Part shown: one piece after another, positions 1 through 7,218 of the stretch
How the letters are laid out: every line of letters starts with the position of its first letter
Numbering within the stretch: the first letter of the stretch is position 1
DNA from: DATJJW01 sp035491935
GTDB taxonomy: Bacteria > Pseudomonadota > Alphaproteobacteria > ATCC43930 > CGMCC-115725
DNA length: 15,215 bases
NCBI GenBank assembly: GCA_035491935.1
Contig: DATJJW010000109.1
Location: forward strand, 1 to 15,215
Direction: 5' to 3'
Position numbers and translations under genes: made by a program
The notes under the pieces: model-generated
What the model was told of the DNA's origin: nothing
Seen by the model: the letters and a program-made list of their open reading frames with translations, nothing else
Database searches by the model: none

Positions 1-129
1 AAGGATCCTTGGGCCTATGGCCTCACACCGCCGAACCGCACCAATCTCGAGGCCGCGATCCGCCTCACCCATCTCCAGGGCCTGACCTCGCGCCGAGCCT
101 CGGTCGACGAGCTGTTCTCGGTGCCGTGA
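1..129 (+). CDS. 3' end of a 4,5-dihydroxyphthalate decarboxylase-like protein (partial)
   Basis: Frame 1 is open from the first base to the TGA at 127-129 and encodes the last 42 residues of a protein. The tail contains DPWAYGL, then NRTNLEAAI, then LQGLTSRR and finally DELF. This succession (DPWxYG, NR, LEA, QGLxxRR, ELF) is the C-terminal signature I know from 4,5-dihydroxyphthalate decarboxylase and its homologues, which have a periplasmic-binding-protein-like fold and are sometimes annotated as ABC substrate-binding proteins. Characterised members remove a carboxyl group from an aromatic diacid in phthalate degradation. The next gene starts inside this stop codon (GTGA at 126-129), so the two are translationally coupled and probably belong to the same pathway. 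The active site lies outside the window, so activity cannot be judged. A non-catalytic homologue is possible. Confidence 0.7.
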   Translation, partial: KDPWAYGLTPPNRTNLEAAIRLTHLQGLTSRRASVDELFSVP

Positions 130-1244
130 ACACCATCCCGCACATCACGCGGACAGACCGTCGCCGGGCCTTGGCAGCGGCGATGGCGGCCCATGGCATC
201 GAGCGGCTCGTGCTGGCCTCGACCGGCCTGCACATGATCGACCTGCCCAACCCCTTGCTGCACCTGACCGGATTTCGCTCGATCGGTCCCGCACTGGTGA
301 CCTTCGATCGCCACGGCGACATCACGGCGATGGTCATGCCGGCGGATGATGCCGGTCGTGCCGCCCGGCATTTCGGAGGTGACGCGGCGGGGGTCGATGA
401 AGCCACCGATATCCTGGGCCATATGAGCTCTGCGCCGCATACCGCCACGGTGGGCTTCGGTGCCTTGCCCCATCGGCTGGCAGGATCCATCACCGCCCGG
501 CTGGGTGAGGATGCCCGCTCCTTCGACGACGCCTTCTACGCCGCGACCTCACCCAAGCTGCACGAGGAGATCACCGCGGCATCACGTGCCACGGCCATCG
601 CGGAGGCCGGATACGAACATATGAAGGCCCTGATACGGCCGGGCTTGCGCGAATGCGACCTGGCCGTGGCGGTCAACCTGTTCATGAAGGCGCAAGGGGC
701 GGACGATTCCTTCTTGATGCTGAACGCGGGGCCGCGTGCCGATGCGGTGATGCCATCGAGCGAACGACCGCTGGAAGAAGGCGATCTGATCCTGGTCGAG
801 CTGTCGCCCTCGGTCGAGGGCCAGTTCGTGCAGATCTGCCGTACCGTCGCCATCGGCGAGCCAGCTCCCGAAATCGCACCAGGATACGAGCTGCTGGTCC
901 AGGCGATGCGCGCCGGCATATCCAAAGTGAAGCCGGGCGTGCGCATGGGCGAGATCTGCGGCGCCATCGACGACCTCCTGTCCGAGGCGGGCTTCGCGCA
1001 ATATTCGCGCCCGCCCTTCATCCGCCGGCGTGGCCATGGGCTGGGTGCCGGCTCGACCCATCCGGGCGACGTCGCGGTCGACAACGACACGGCGCTGGAG
1101 GCCGGCATGGTGTTCATCGTCCACCCGAACCAGTTCCTGCCGACCACCGGCTACATGATGTGCGGCGAGCCGCTGGTCGTGGGCGAGGCCGGTCCGCTGG
1201 TACTGTCCTCGCGCGAAGCGCGGCTCGATGTGGTGACGCCGTGA
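126..1244 (+). CDS. M24 / creatinase-like pita-bread family protein, metal ligands mostly substituted
   Basis: 372 residues from GTG 126, chosen because it overlaps the preceding stop as GTGA. The frame is open further upstream but would then lie on top of the previous gene. An N-terminal creatinase-type domain (about 1-150) is followed by a C-terminal pita-bread domain (about 160-372) recognisable by LEEGDLILVEL, RRRGHGLGAGSTHPGD and LEAGMVFIVHPNQF. In classical M24 aminopeptidases two Asp, one His and two Glu bind two metals. Here the first Asp is E225, the second (in the DxTRT context) is Gln in QICRT, the His is kept (H304), the usual EP Glu is replaced in VHP (H333), and a Glu remains in CGEP. 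That pattern resembles creatinase, which works without metal, more than Xaa-Pro dipeptidase. A role as a C-N or amide hydrolase in the local pathway is inference. The next gene overlaps it by 4 bp. Confidence 0.85.
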   Translation: MNTIPHITRTDRRRALAAAMAAHGIERLVLASTGLHMIDLPNPLLHLTGFRSIGPALVTFDRHGDITAMVMPADDAGRAARHFGGDAAGVDEATDILGHMSSAPHTATVGFGALPHRLAGSITARLGEDARSFDDAFYAATSPKLHEEITAASRATAIAEAGYEHMKALIRPGLRECDLAVAVNLFMKAQGADDSFLMLNAGPRADAVMPSSERPLEEGDLILVELSPSVEGQFVQICRTVAIGEPAPEIAPGYELLVQAMRAGISKVKPGVRMGEICGAIDDLLSEAGFAQYSRPPFIRRRGHGLGAGSTHPGDVAVDNDTALEAGMVFIVHPNQFLPTTGYMMCGEPLVVGEAGPLVLSSREARLDVVTP

Positions 1245-2326
1245 CTTCCATGCTGATGCGCAACATCACGCTGCCCACCGGCCCCTATGACTGGCACGAG
1301 ACGAAGGTGCCGCGCCGGATCTACGACGCTCGGCTCGACGCCTTGCGCGCGGTGATGCGCGAGGGAGGCCTGGCCGGCACCATCCTCTCCGGCTCGACCT
1401 TCGATGACGGTGCCATCGCCTGGCTCACCGGCTTCACGCCGAAGCTGGGCCCGGCCTATGCGCTGGTACCGCTGGCGGGCCAGCCCAGGTTGCTTTTCTC
1501 CGGCGGCCCCGGCATGCGCCCTTCGGCCCAGCGCCTGACCTGGCTGGAGGATGTCGCGGCCCTCAAGAGCCTCACCAGCGACCTGAGCGCTTGGGACTGC
1601 CCGAAGCCTTGGGGCCTGGTTGAAGATGCCGGCTTGTCGGCCGTCGCCATGCATGCGATCGGGCATGTCCATGGCGGGCACGTTCATGGCGGCATGCCCA
1701 CCGATCTCACCGCCGCCATGGACCGGCTGCGCCGGGTACCGGAGGCGGCGGTGAAGCCGCTGATCCACCGGGGCGCCGAAATTCTGGGCTTGATCGAGAC
1801 ATCGCTGATCGAGACGGCCGCACCGACGCGCTGGGAAGCGCGGCTCGCGGCCGAGCAACTGGCCTTCGATCTCGGCGCCCAGGATCTGCGTCTGCGCTTG
1901 TCTGCCATCGAGGGCGGGCGGCCGGAGCCGGTCGATCCCGACGGCGCCGCGTTGCCAGAGCAAGCGGCACTCACCATCGCGCTGCGTGCCGATGGCTATT
2001 GGCTGCTGGGCCATGGCTGGCGTGGGCCGCGCCGGCCGCGTCCCGACACCGCCGGCCTGGCGCGTCTTGCCGCGGGCGTCGCCCCGGCAACGCTCGGCCT
2101 GGGACATATCGCCCCTCTCGGCCATTCCTTGGTCGAACCACCCCTCGACCCGCAGCAGCCGCTCGCCGAAGGGCAGTGCCTGCGCGTCACCTTGGATAGT
2201 CCCACCGCCCCGCTTTCGGTCCTGGTCGAGATCACGGCACCACCCTTGCCCTCTGGACCACGCCTGCTCTGGGCCGCCGCCGCCCTGGCCCCCCAGCAGA
2301 GCGGCTTGACGGGTGTCCGGCCATGA
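1241..2326 (+). CDS. Degenerate M24 / creatinase-like family protein
   Basis: 361 residues if started at GTG 1241, which overlaps the upstream stop as GTGA exactly as in the preceding gene pair. ATG 1250 and ATG 1256 are in-frame alternatives. The N-terminal half (about 15-170) looks like a creatinase N-domain: RRIYDARLDALRAVM, then a GTILSG strand, then AWLTGFTP. The C-terminal half follows the order of a pita-bread domain but is reduced and divergent. LTIALRADGYWLLGHGW occupies the place where the first metal Asp residues normally sit, and I see neither the canonical His-Gly segment nor the EP Glu. It is probably not a metallopeptidase. It may be a structural or regulatory partner of the neighbouring M24 protein (inference from the tight coupling). 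The region 1660-1700 encodes a small His-rich stretch, HVHGGHVHGG. Family assignment rests on the N-terminal half and on context. Confidence 0.7.
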   Translation: MTSMLMRNITLPTGPYDWHETKVPRRIYDARLDALRAVMREGGLAGTILSGSTFDDGAIAWLTGFTPKLGPAYALVPLAGQPRLLFSGGPGMRPSAQRLTWLEDVAALKSLTSDLSAWDCPKPWGLVEDAGLSAVAMHAIGHVHGGHVHGGMPTDLTAAMDRLRRVPEAAVKPLIHRGAEILGLIETSLIETAAPTRWEARLAAEQLAFDLGAQDLRLRLSAIEGGRPEPVDPDGAALPEQAALTIALRADGYWLLGHGWRGPRRPRPDTAGLARLAAGVAPATLGLGHIAPLGHSLVEPPLDPQQPLAEGQCLRVTLDSPTAPLSVLVEITAPPLPSGPRLLWAAAALAPQQSGLTGVRP

Positions 2327-2386
2327 TGCAGACCCAAGCATATGGTAGCCGGGCATCCCGATACCGCTCGACGAAGGAATCCGGTC

Positions 2387-3202
2387 ATGAATGAAGGCAG
2401 TGGGGCGACGGCGGCACCGCGCGCTGTGGTGAAATCGGCCGACCGCGCGCTGGACGTGATCGAATACGTCACCGGCGCCGACACGCCGCCGACATTCACC
2501 CAGATCGCCCGCGGACTCCAATTGCCGAAGAGCAGCCTGTCGCAGCTCCTGGGCAATCTGGTGGCGCGCCGCTATCTCGATCTCGACGCGGAGACCGCGA
2601 CATATAGGCCGGGCGAGGGGCTGCTGTCGCTGGTGCGCCGGGCGGCCACCGCCATTCCCGTGCGCGCACTGGTCATGCCCGTGCTGGAGAAGCTGCGTGA
2701 TGAGCTGAACGAGACCGCCAGCTTCTCCGTCCGCCACGGCGATGAGCTGGAACTGCTGGCCTCGGCCCCCAGCCGCCATTCGCTGGTCTACATCATGAAT
2801 ATCGGCGAATGCGCGCCGCTCTATGCGCTCTCGGCGGGCAAGGTCGTGCTGGCCTATACGCCGTCCGAGGAATTCGAGGCCTGGATCGAACGCGTGTCGC
2901 TGAAGCGCTTCACCCCCAATACCCTCATCAATGCGGCCGATCTGCGCCAGGAGCTGGTGCGGGTGCGGCGCGAGGGTTTCGGCTATTCCAAGGGTGAGTA
3001 TTCGCCGGGCATCCATGGCGTGGCGACGGCCGTGGCCGTCGGCGATAAGGTCGTGGGCGCCATCAATTTCTCCATTCCCATGGCGCGCTTCGACGAGAAG
3101 CTTCACGCCGCCGCCAAACGCGCGCTGAGCGTCGCCGCCAATCAGTTGAGCCGCGTGCTGACCGCGCGCGAGATATCGGCGCAGAAGGACCACAATAAAT
3201 AA
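2387..3202 (+). CDS. IclR-family transcriptional regulator
   Basis: 271 residues. ATG 2387 is preferred over the in-frame ATG 2342 because AAGGA lies 8 bp upstream (2374-2378). An N-terminal winged helix-turn-helix (about 17-75) contains KSADRALDVIEYV and TFTQIARGLQLPKSSLSQLL, typical of IclR proteins. The C-terminal IclR effector domain (about 85-265) includes IPVRALVMPVLEKL, a central LYALSAGKVVLAY segment and GVATAVAVGDKVVGAINFSIP near the end. Such proteins bind DNA as dimers or tetramers and respond to a small aromatic or aliphatic acid; they may repress or activate. The gene lies 60 bp after the M24 pair and 13 bp before the amidohydrolase, so it is probably co-transcribed with both. 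It is the only regulator gene in the window, which makes it the natural candidate to bind the paired palindromes at 11805-11838 and 11971-12004. The ligand is unknown. Confidence 0.93.
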   Translation: MNEGSGATAAPRAVVKSADRALDVIEYVTGADTPPTFTQIARGLQLPKSSLSQLLGNLVARRYLDLDAETATYRPGEGLLSLVRRAATAIPVRALVMPVLEKLRDELNETASFSVRHGDELELLASAPSRHSLVYIMNIGECAPLYALSAGKVVLAYTPSEEFEAWIERVSLKRFTPNTLINAADLRQELVRVRREGFGYSKGEYSPGIHGVATAVAVGDKVVGAINFSIPMARFDEKLHAAAKRALSVAANQLSRVLTAREISAQKDHNK

Positions 3203-3215
3203 CCGGAGCCGCCCC

Positions 3216-4232
3216 ATGAGCCCAGCCGCCCCTTTCCGCGCCCCAGCCGATTTTCGGGCCATCGACATCCACGCCCATATCGTGGTGCCGGAGGTGTTCG
3301 ATACGACCTCCGCCCATGCGCTGGTGCTGGCGCAGGCGCGCGACCCGTCCCTGCCCGAGGAGGCGCGCGAGCGCAACCGCCGGCAGCAGATGGAGACGGT
3401 GCGGCGCATGGCGGATACGGCCGAGCGCATCGGCCAGATGGACGGCATGCGGGTCGGCCGCCAGGTGCTGTCGCCGAGCCTGGTCCATCAATGCACCTAC
3501 ATCCTCGACCGCGAGACGAGCCTGAAGCTCGAACGCCTGTCCAACGACCGCATGGCCGAACTGGTGGCGGAGGCGCCCGACCGCTTCTCCGGCCTCGGCA
3601 CCGTGCCCCTGTCGGAACCGGACCTGGCGGTGCAGGAGCTGCGCCGCTGCCGGCGCGAGCTGGGCCTGCGCGGCGTCACCATCTCGACCTTCGCCGGGGG
3701 CCGCGAGATCGGCCATCCGGATCTGCATCCTTTCTGGCGCGAGGCGGCCGAGACCGGAGCCCTCGTCTATGTCCATCCTGCCGGCAACCGGACCCCTCGC
3801 TTCCAGCAATGGGTGCTGTGGAACTCGGTCGGCCAGTGCTTCGAGGAGACGATGGCCATCGCCTCCCTCATCTATGAGGGGGTGCTGGAGCGCTTCCCCT
3901 CGCTCAAGATCTGCATCTCCCATGGCGGTGGCTACATGCCGCACAATATGGGCCGCATCGACCGCAACTGGCTGGAGAAGCCGGCGACCCGGGTCAACAT
4001 GACCAAGCCGCCGGCCGATTATCTGCGCATGCTGTGGTTCGACTCCTGCGTCTACGACGACGCCATCCTCGCCAACCTCATCGCCAAGGTGGGGGCCGAC
4101 CGGGTGGTGCTGGGCTCCGACTATCCGGTCGGCGACAAGCAGCCGGTCACGACCATCGAGAAGGCCGGCTTCGATGCCGCCACCCGCGACGCCATCCTCT
4201 GGGGCAACGCCGAGAAGCTGCTGGCGGAGTAG
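3216..4232 (+). CDS. Amidohydrolase-family protein, ACMSD-like decarboxylase/hydrolase
   Basis: 338 residues, start ATG 3216 with GGAG at 3205-3208. The TIM-barrel amidohydrolase-2 signature is complete: IDIHAH near the N-terminus (H19, H21), YVHPAG (H187), SHGGGYMPHN (H236) and LGSDYP (D302). In characterised relatives such as aminocarboxymuconate-semialdehyde decarboxylase, gamma-resorcylate decarboxylase and 5-carboxyvanillate decarboxylase, these residues hold one divalent metal and carry out non-oxidative decarboxylation of an aromatic or muconate acid. The length matches that family. The exact substrate cannot be read from the sequence. It follows the IclR gene by 13 bp on the same strand and ends the left block, facing the convergent SBP1 gene across a hairpin. 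With the partial gene at 1-129, the island has two unrelated families associated with decarboxylation. A hydrolase role is the main alternative. Confidence 0.88.
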   Translation: MSPAAPFRAPADFRAIDIHAHIVVPEVFDTTSAHALVLAQARDPSLPEEARERNRRQQMETVRRMADTAERIGQMDGMRVGRQVLSPSLVHQCTYILDRETSLKLERLSNDRMAELVAEAPDRFSGLGTVPLSEPDLAVQELRRCRRELGLRGVTISTFAGGREIGHPDLHPFWREAAETGALVYVHPAGNRTPRFQQWVLWNSVGQCFEETMAIASLIYEGVLERFPSLKICISHGGGYMPHNMGRIDRNWLEKPATRVNMTKPPADYLRMLWFDSCVYDDAILANLIAKVGADRVVLGSDYPVGDKQPVTTIEKAGFDAATRDAILWGNAEKLLAE

Positions 4233-4248
4233 TTTCCATCCCCTGCCA

Positions 4249-4282
4249 TCACGGCGGGGCTTGAGGTTTGGCCCGGCCGTGA
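4249..4282. terminator. Hairpin between convergent genes (REP-like / possible bidirectional terminator)
   Basis: TCACGGCGGGGC (4249-4260) and GCCCGGCCGTGA (4271-4282) pair at 11 of 12 positions around a 10-nt loop. The hairpin lies between the converging stops at 4232 and 4312. No T-run follows on either side, so it is a weak candidate for an intrinsic terminator. The GGGCTTGA...GCCCGGCC wording resembles the intergenic palindromic repeats common in alphaproteobacteria, and a relative occurs at 15028-15069. Confidence 0.5.
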
Positions 4283-4311
4283 CGCGGCGATGACGCGGTA
4301 GGTTTGCCGCC

Positions 4312-5286
4312 TCACTTCTTCGGCAGGTAGCTTTCGTCGATATAGGGCGTCAGGTCCGGCTTGGTCGGCAGCAGCTTCAGTTCCGGAAATGACGCGGCCA
4401 CCACCTCCAGGCCCTGGCGGTCGAAATGGCCGTCGGTGTTCATGATCGGCATCAGCTCGTCATAGGCGCGGGCGGCAATCTCCTTGCTGGTACCCATGAC
4501 CGGCGTGGCGATCTCGACCGTCTTGTCCTTGTTGGCCTTCATGAAGGATATCGTTTCATACCAGGCGGCGAGGAAGCTCCTGACCGCACCGGGATCGCGC
4601 TGGACGAAGCCCTTCTGCGCCCAGATGACGTGCAGCACGAAATGGTCGACGATGTCGCCGAACTTCACGAACAGCTTGCCGACGCCCTTCTGCTCCATCT
4701 CGTAGTCGGTGGCGACCTCGATGACGGCGCCATCGATCTGGCCCGTGCGCATCGCGGCGATCATCGCGGTGTTGGCACCCAGCGTCACCATCTGGATGCC
4801 GTTCGGGCCCCAGCCCTGCTGCGCCGACAGGGTTTCCACCAGCCATTGCGTCAGCGAGCCCGTGGTCGAGATGCCGATCTTCCGGCCCTTGAGGTCGGCA
4901 ACGGTCTTGAGGGTCGAATTGGCCGGCACCAGCAAACCCATCAGCGACGGCCGCCCGGCAAGCTGGCCGACCCCGAGATCGGGCGCGCCCTTGACCAGCA
5001 CGGCGAATTCGGGGCCGGTTCCGAGGCCGATATCGATGGCGCCGGCCGCCAGCGCCTGCTGCATCTTGCCGCTGCCGCCGAAATTGAATTTCTGGACGTC
5101 GATGCCATGCTTCTTGAAGATGCCGGTGGCGATGCCGACATCGATCGGCGTGAAGGTGAAGGCCGAGCCCATCGCCTTGCCGACCTTGACCGTCGTGTCG
5201 GCCAGCGCCGCCGGCCCTCCGCTTACGGCCAGCGCGACCACCAAAGCCGCTGCTCCCAGCACTCCCTTAAGCCATGTACGCGTCAT
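4312..5286 (-). CDS. ABC transporter solute-binding protein, NitT/TauT (SsuA/THI5-like) type, SBP1 (orphan)
   Basis: 324 residues from ATG 5286, preceded by AAAGGGGAG five bases upstream. The in-frame ATG 5334 would add 16 polar residues ahead of the signal peptide and is not favoured. A Sec signal peptide (MTRTW, then a hydrophobic LGAALVVALAV-like core, then cleavage after ALA/AD) is followed by a mature domain with VGKAMGSAFTFTP, FGGSGKMQQALAAGAIDIGLGTG, LKGRKIGISTTGSLTQWLV and a final YLPKK. These are hallmarks of periplasmic binding proteins for sulfonates, nitrate, pyrimidines and aromatic acids. It has no permease or ATPase next to it. It is clearly related to SBP2 and SBP3 and could feed the same importer encoded at 9239-11637, which is inference. 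It is divergent from the oxidoreductase gene (143-bp gap) and convergent with the amidohydrolase. Confidence 0.92.
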   Translation of the reverse strand: MTRTWLKGVLGAAALVVALAVSGGPAALADTTVKVGKAMGSAFTFTPIDVGIATGIFKKHGIDVQKFNFGGSGKMQQALAAGAIDIGLGTGPEFAVLVKGAPDLGVGQLAGRPSLMGLLVPANSTLKTVADLKGRKIGISTTGSLTQWLVETLSAQQGWGPNGIQMVTLGANTAMIAAMRTGQIDGAVIEVATDYEMEQKGVGKLFVKFGDIVDHFVLHVIWAQKGFVQRDPGAVRSFLAAWYETISFMKANKDKTVEIATPVMGTSKEIAARAYDELMPIMNTDGHFDRQGLEVVAASFPELKLLPTKPDLTPYIDESYLPKK

Positions 5287-5342
5287 CGGCGCTCCCCTTT
5301 CTTCTTGTTCTTCGCCTGCAATGCCCACCGACATCGTTCATT

Positions 5343-5355
5343 GCCAACGCTTGGC
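5343..5355. promoter_or_regulatory. 13-bp palindrome GCCAA-CGC-TTGGC in a divergent intergenic region
   Basis: A perfect 5-bp inverted repeat with a 3-bp centre sits in the 143-bp gap between the SBP1 start (5286) and the oxidoreductase start (5430). An AT-rich GATAAAATT follows at 5366-5374. It could be an operator for one or both genes. It does not match the GTTC/GAAC operator at 11.8-12.0 kb. No convincing -35/-10 pair is visible. Confidence 0.3.
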
Positions 5356-5429
5356 GGGCTCCCCAGATAAAATTCGTCCTTTCGTAGTATTAAGCCTCGG
5401 CAATCCTGAGTTTTGCAAGGGAGAGCGGC

Positions 5430-6662
5430 ATGTCCAGGATCGTGGTGGTCGGCGGCGGCTTTGCCGGACTGTGGAGTGCCGCCAGCGCGGCACGCACGCG
5501 CGCGCTCTTTGCGGCATCGGAGGATGATCTAGATATCGTCCTTGTTGCCGCCGACCCGTTCCACACCATCCGCGTGCGCTGTTACGAAGCCGATCTCGAA
5601 CCTGTACGCCTGCCGCTGGACGAGGTGCTGTCGCCGATCAGCGTCCGGCGGATTGAGGACAAGGTGACCGGCGTCGATCCCGCGGCCCGTACGCTTGCCC
5701 TGGCAGGTACAGGCGGCGGCACACGCAGCCTGAGCTACGATCGCCTGATCCTGGCATCCGGGAGCAGCCTCAGGCGTCCCGCCATTCCTGTCGCGATGGA
5801 GACCTTCGATGTCGATAGCTATGCGGGCGCCCATCGCCTGGCCGCGCATCTCTCCGCGCTCACCCATGCTTCCCGCGGCGAGACGGCAGCAAGGGCGACG
5901 GCAACGGCGATCGTGATTGGCGGCGGCCTCGTCGGCGTCGAGATCGCCTGCGAGCTGCCCGAGCGCCTGCATGCCGCGCTTGGGGCGGATACGCCGGTGA
6001 GGGTCGTGCTGATCGATCATGGCGAGATCGGCGGCGATATGGGCGAGGGCCGGGGCGTGATCCTCGACGCGCTGGCGGCACTCGATATCGAGATCCGGCC
6101 GCGCACCGGCGTGGCCGCGGTGAATGCGGATGGCGTCACGCTCGATGATGGCACACGCATCCCGGCCGCCACTGTGGTCTTCGCCACGGGTATGAGGGCA
6201 AGCGCACTGACCCAGGATCTCGGCGTCGCCTGCGATCGGCTTGGCAGGGTTTCCGTGGACCGTTTCCTCAAGGTGACGGGCGTAGACGACATCTATGCCG
6301 CGGGCGATTGCGCCAGCGCCCCGGCGGATGATCTGGGCCATGTCACGGTCATGTCCTGTCAGCACGCGCGTCCCATGGGACGGCTTGCGGGGCATAATGC
6401 GGCATGCGATCTGCTGGGCCGGGATGACGAGCGTGTTGCCTTTGCCGCCCCCGATTACGTAACGGTGCTCGACCTCGGCCCCTGCGGCGCGCTCTATACC
6501 GCCGGCTGGGAGCGTGGCGCAGTGATCTCCAAGGGTGCCGACGCCAAGGCAACCAAGCAGACGATCAATGGCAATCGCATCTATCCGCCCCGCAGCGGCA
6601 GCCGCGACGCCATTTTTGCGGCCGCCGCGCCCGTCATCCAGGCCCGCCCGGCGGTGAAATAA
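5430..6662 (+). CDS. FAD/NAD(P)-dependent oxidoreductase, NDH-2-like
   Basis: 410 residues, ATG 5430 preceded by AAGGGAGAG. The protein starts directly with an FAD Rossmann motif, VVVGGGFAGLWSA. It has a second nucleotide-binding motif IGGGLVGVEIA near residues 160-170, an ATGMRAS segment after VVFATG, and a late FAD-binding DDIYAAGDCA (about 285-295). This two-dinucleotide-domain layout is the pyridine-nucleotide-disulfide oxidoreductase superfamily. Resemblance to type-II NADH dehydrogenases is the best guess, feeding NAD(P)H electrons to quinone or another acceptor. I see no redox-active CxxxxC near the N-terminus, so a disulfide reductase is unlikely, and no terminal transmembrane anchor. 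It stands alone on the + strand between two - strand genes. It may recycle reducing equivalents for the pathway, or be an unrelated passenger. Confidence 0.85.
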   Translation: MSRIVVVGGGFAGLWSAASAARTRALFAASEDDLDIVLVAADPFHTIRVRCYEADLEPVRLPLDEVLSPISVRRIEDKVTGVDPAARTLALAGTGGGTRSLSYDRLILASGSSLRRPAIPVAMETFDVDSYAGAHRLAAHLSALTHASRGETAARATATAIVIGGGLVGVEIACELPERLHAALGADTPVRVVLIDHGEIGGDMGEGRGVILDALAALDIEIRPRTGVAAVNADGVTLDDGTRIPAATVVFATGMRASALTQDLGVACDRLGRVSVDRFLKVTGVDDIYAAGDCASAPADDLGHVTVMSCQHARPMGRLAGHNAACDLLGRDDERVAFAAPDYVTVLDLGPCGALYTAGWERGAVISKGADAKATKQTINGNRIYPPRSGSRDAIFAAAAPVIQARPAVK

Positions 6663-6667
6663 CGCTA

Positions 6668-6682
6668 CGGCGCGCGGCGCCG
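6668..6682. terminator. GC hairpin between convergent genes, possible weak terminator
   Basis: CGGCGC-GCG-GCGCCG forms a perfect 6-bp GC stem with a 3-nt loop in the 21-bp gap between the oxidoreductase stop (6662) and the VOC stop (6684). Only the short ATTAATGTTT follows, with no long T-tract, so termination would be weak or factor-assisted. Confidence 0.35.
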
Positions 6683-6683
6683 A

Positions 6684-7124
6684 TTAATGTTTCGCCCACT
6701 CCGCCAGCTCCACCGTGACCCCTTCGGGACCGGAGATGAAGACCAGCTTGCGGTCATGGAACTGCATGATCTCGTTGCGCATCTTGATGCCGTGCGCGCT
6801 TAGCTTCGCCACTTCCGCGTCGATATCGTCCACGGCCAAGCAGATGTGGTTGAAACCGATCTTGTTGAGCCGGGCCACATTCGGATCCTGGATGGGATCG
6901 GGATGGCGATAATGCAGGAGTTGGATTTCGAGACGTGGCGAGGCGTTGCTGAGCGCCAGAGTCACATGTTCCGCCTCGATGTCGGCGACGCCCATATAGG
7001 TCGAGAACTTGTCGCCCGAGATGACGACCGTCTGCTGCTCCGCGAATCCCAGCAGGGCAAAAAACGACTTTGCTGATTCGACATCGTTCACGACGATGGT
7101 GACATGATCGAAATGCGCAATCAT
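6684..7124 (-). CDS. VOC-superfamily (glyoxalase-fold) protein
   Basis: 146 residues, start ATG 7124 with a GGGGAGA Shine-Dalgarno upstream. A single VOC module is built from two beta-alpha-beta-beta-beta units. The first opens with HFDHVTIVVNDVESAKSFF (H7) and has RLEIQLLHY (E66). The second opens with FNHICLAVDDIDAEV (H93) and ends GVTVELAEW (E139). H7, E66, H93 and E139 occupy the usual metal-ligand positions, so a metal site is likely. The length fits glyoxalase I, methylmalonyl-CoA epimerase and fosfomycin-resistance-like proteins, not the two-module extradiol dioxygenases. It lies 94 bp downstream of SBP2 on the same strand and is probably the last gene of the transport operon. An isomerase or lyase acting on a pathway intermediate is a reasonable inference. 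The substrate is unknown. Confidence 0.88.
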   Translation of the reverse strand: MIAHFDHVTIVVNDVESAKSFFALLGFAEQQTVVISGDKFSTYMGVADIEAEHVTLALSNASPRLEIQLLHYRHPDPIQDPNVARLNKIGFNHICLAVDDIDAEVAKLSAHGIKMRNEIMQFHDRKLVFISGPEGVTVELAEWAKH

Positions 7125-7218
7125 CCGCGGTCTCCCCGTCAGGTGAAAGCGGCATCGTCCGAATAGAATGCGTCACCAGAGCCGGCAGAGCAACGATAGA
7201 GAACGGGAAGGGATACCG

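Noticed and set aside
653..1240. The open frame of the second M24-like gene extends upstream to 653
   Set aside because: The upstream part overlaps the first M24 gene in another frame and encodes Arg-rich sequence with no domain. GTG 1241 is the coupled start.
1660..1700. Short CATG/GGCGGGCA-rich repeat inside the second M24-like gene
   Set aside because: It simply encodes HVHGGHVHGG within an uninterrupted reading frame. It is noted in the gene entry but does not suggest a separate element.
1151..3448. A 765-codon open frame on the - strand across the second M24-like gene and the IclR gene
   Set aside because: It is antisense to two well-supported genes, is rich in Arg, Gly, His and Gln, and shows no domain pattern. 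It is a high-GC shadow of the coding strand.
6684..7124. VOC protein as an extradiol ring-cleavage dioxygenase
   Set aside because: It is a single 146-residue module. Type I extradiol enzymes normally have two modules and about 290-310 residues, so a ring-cleavage call is not supported.
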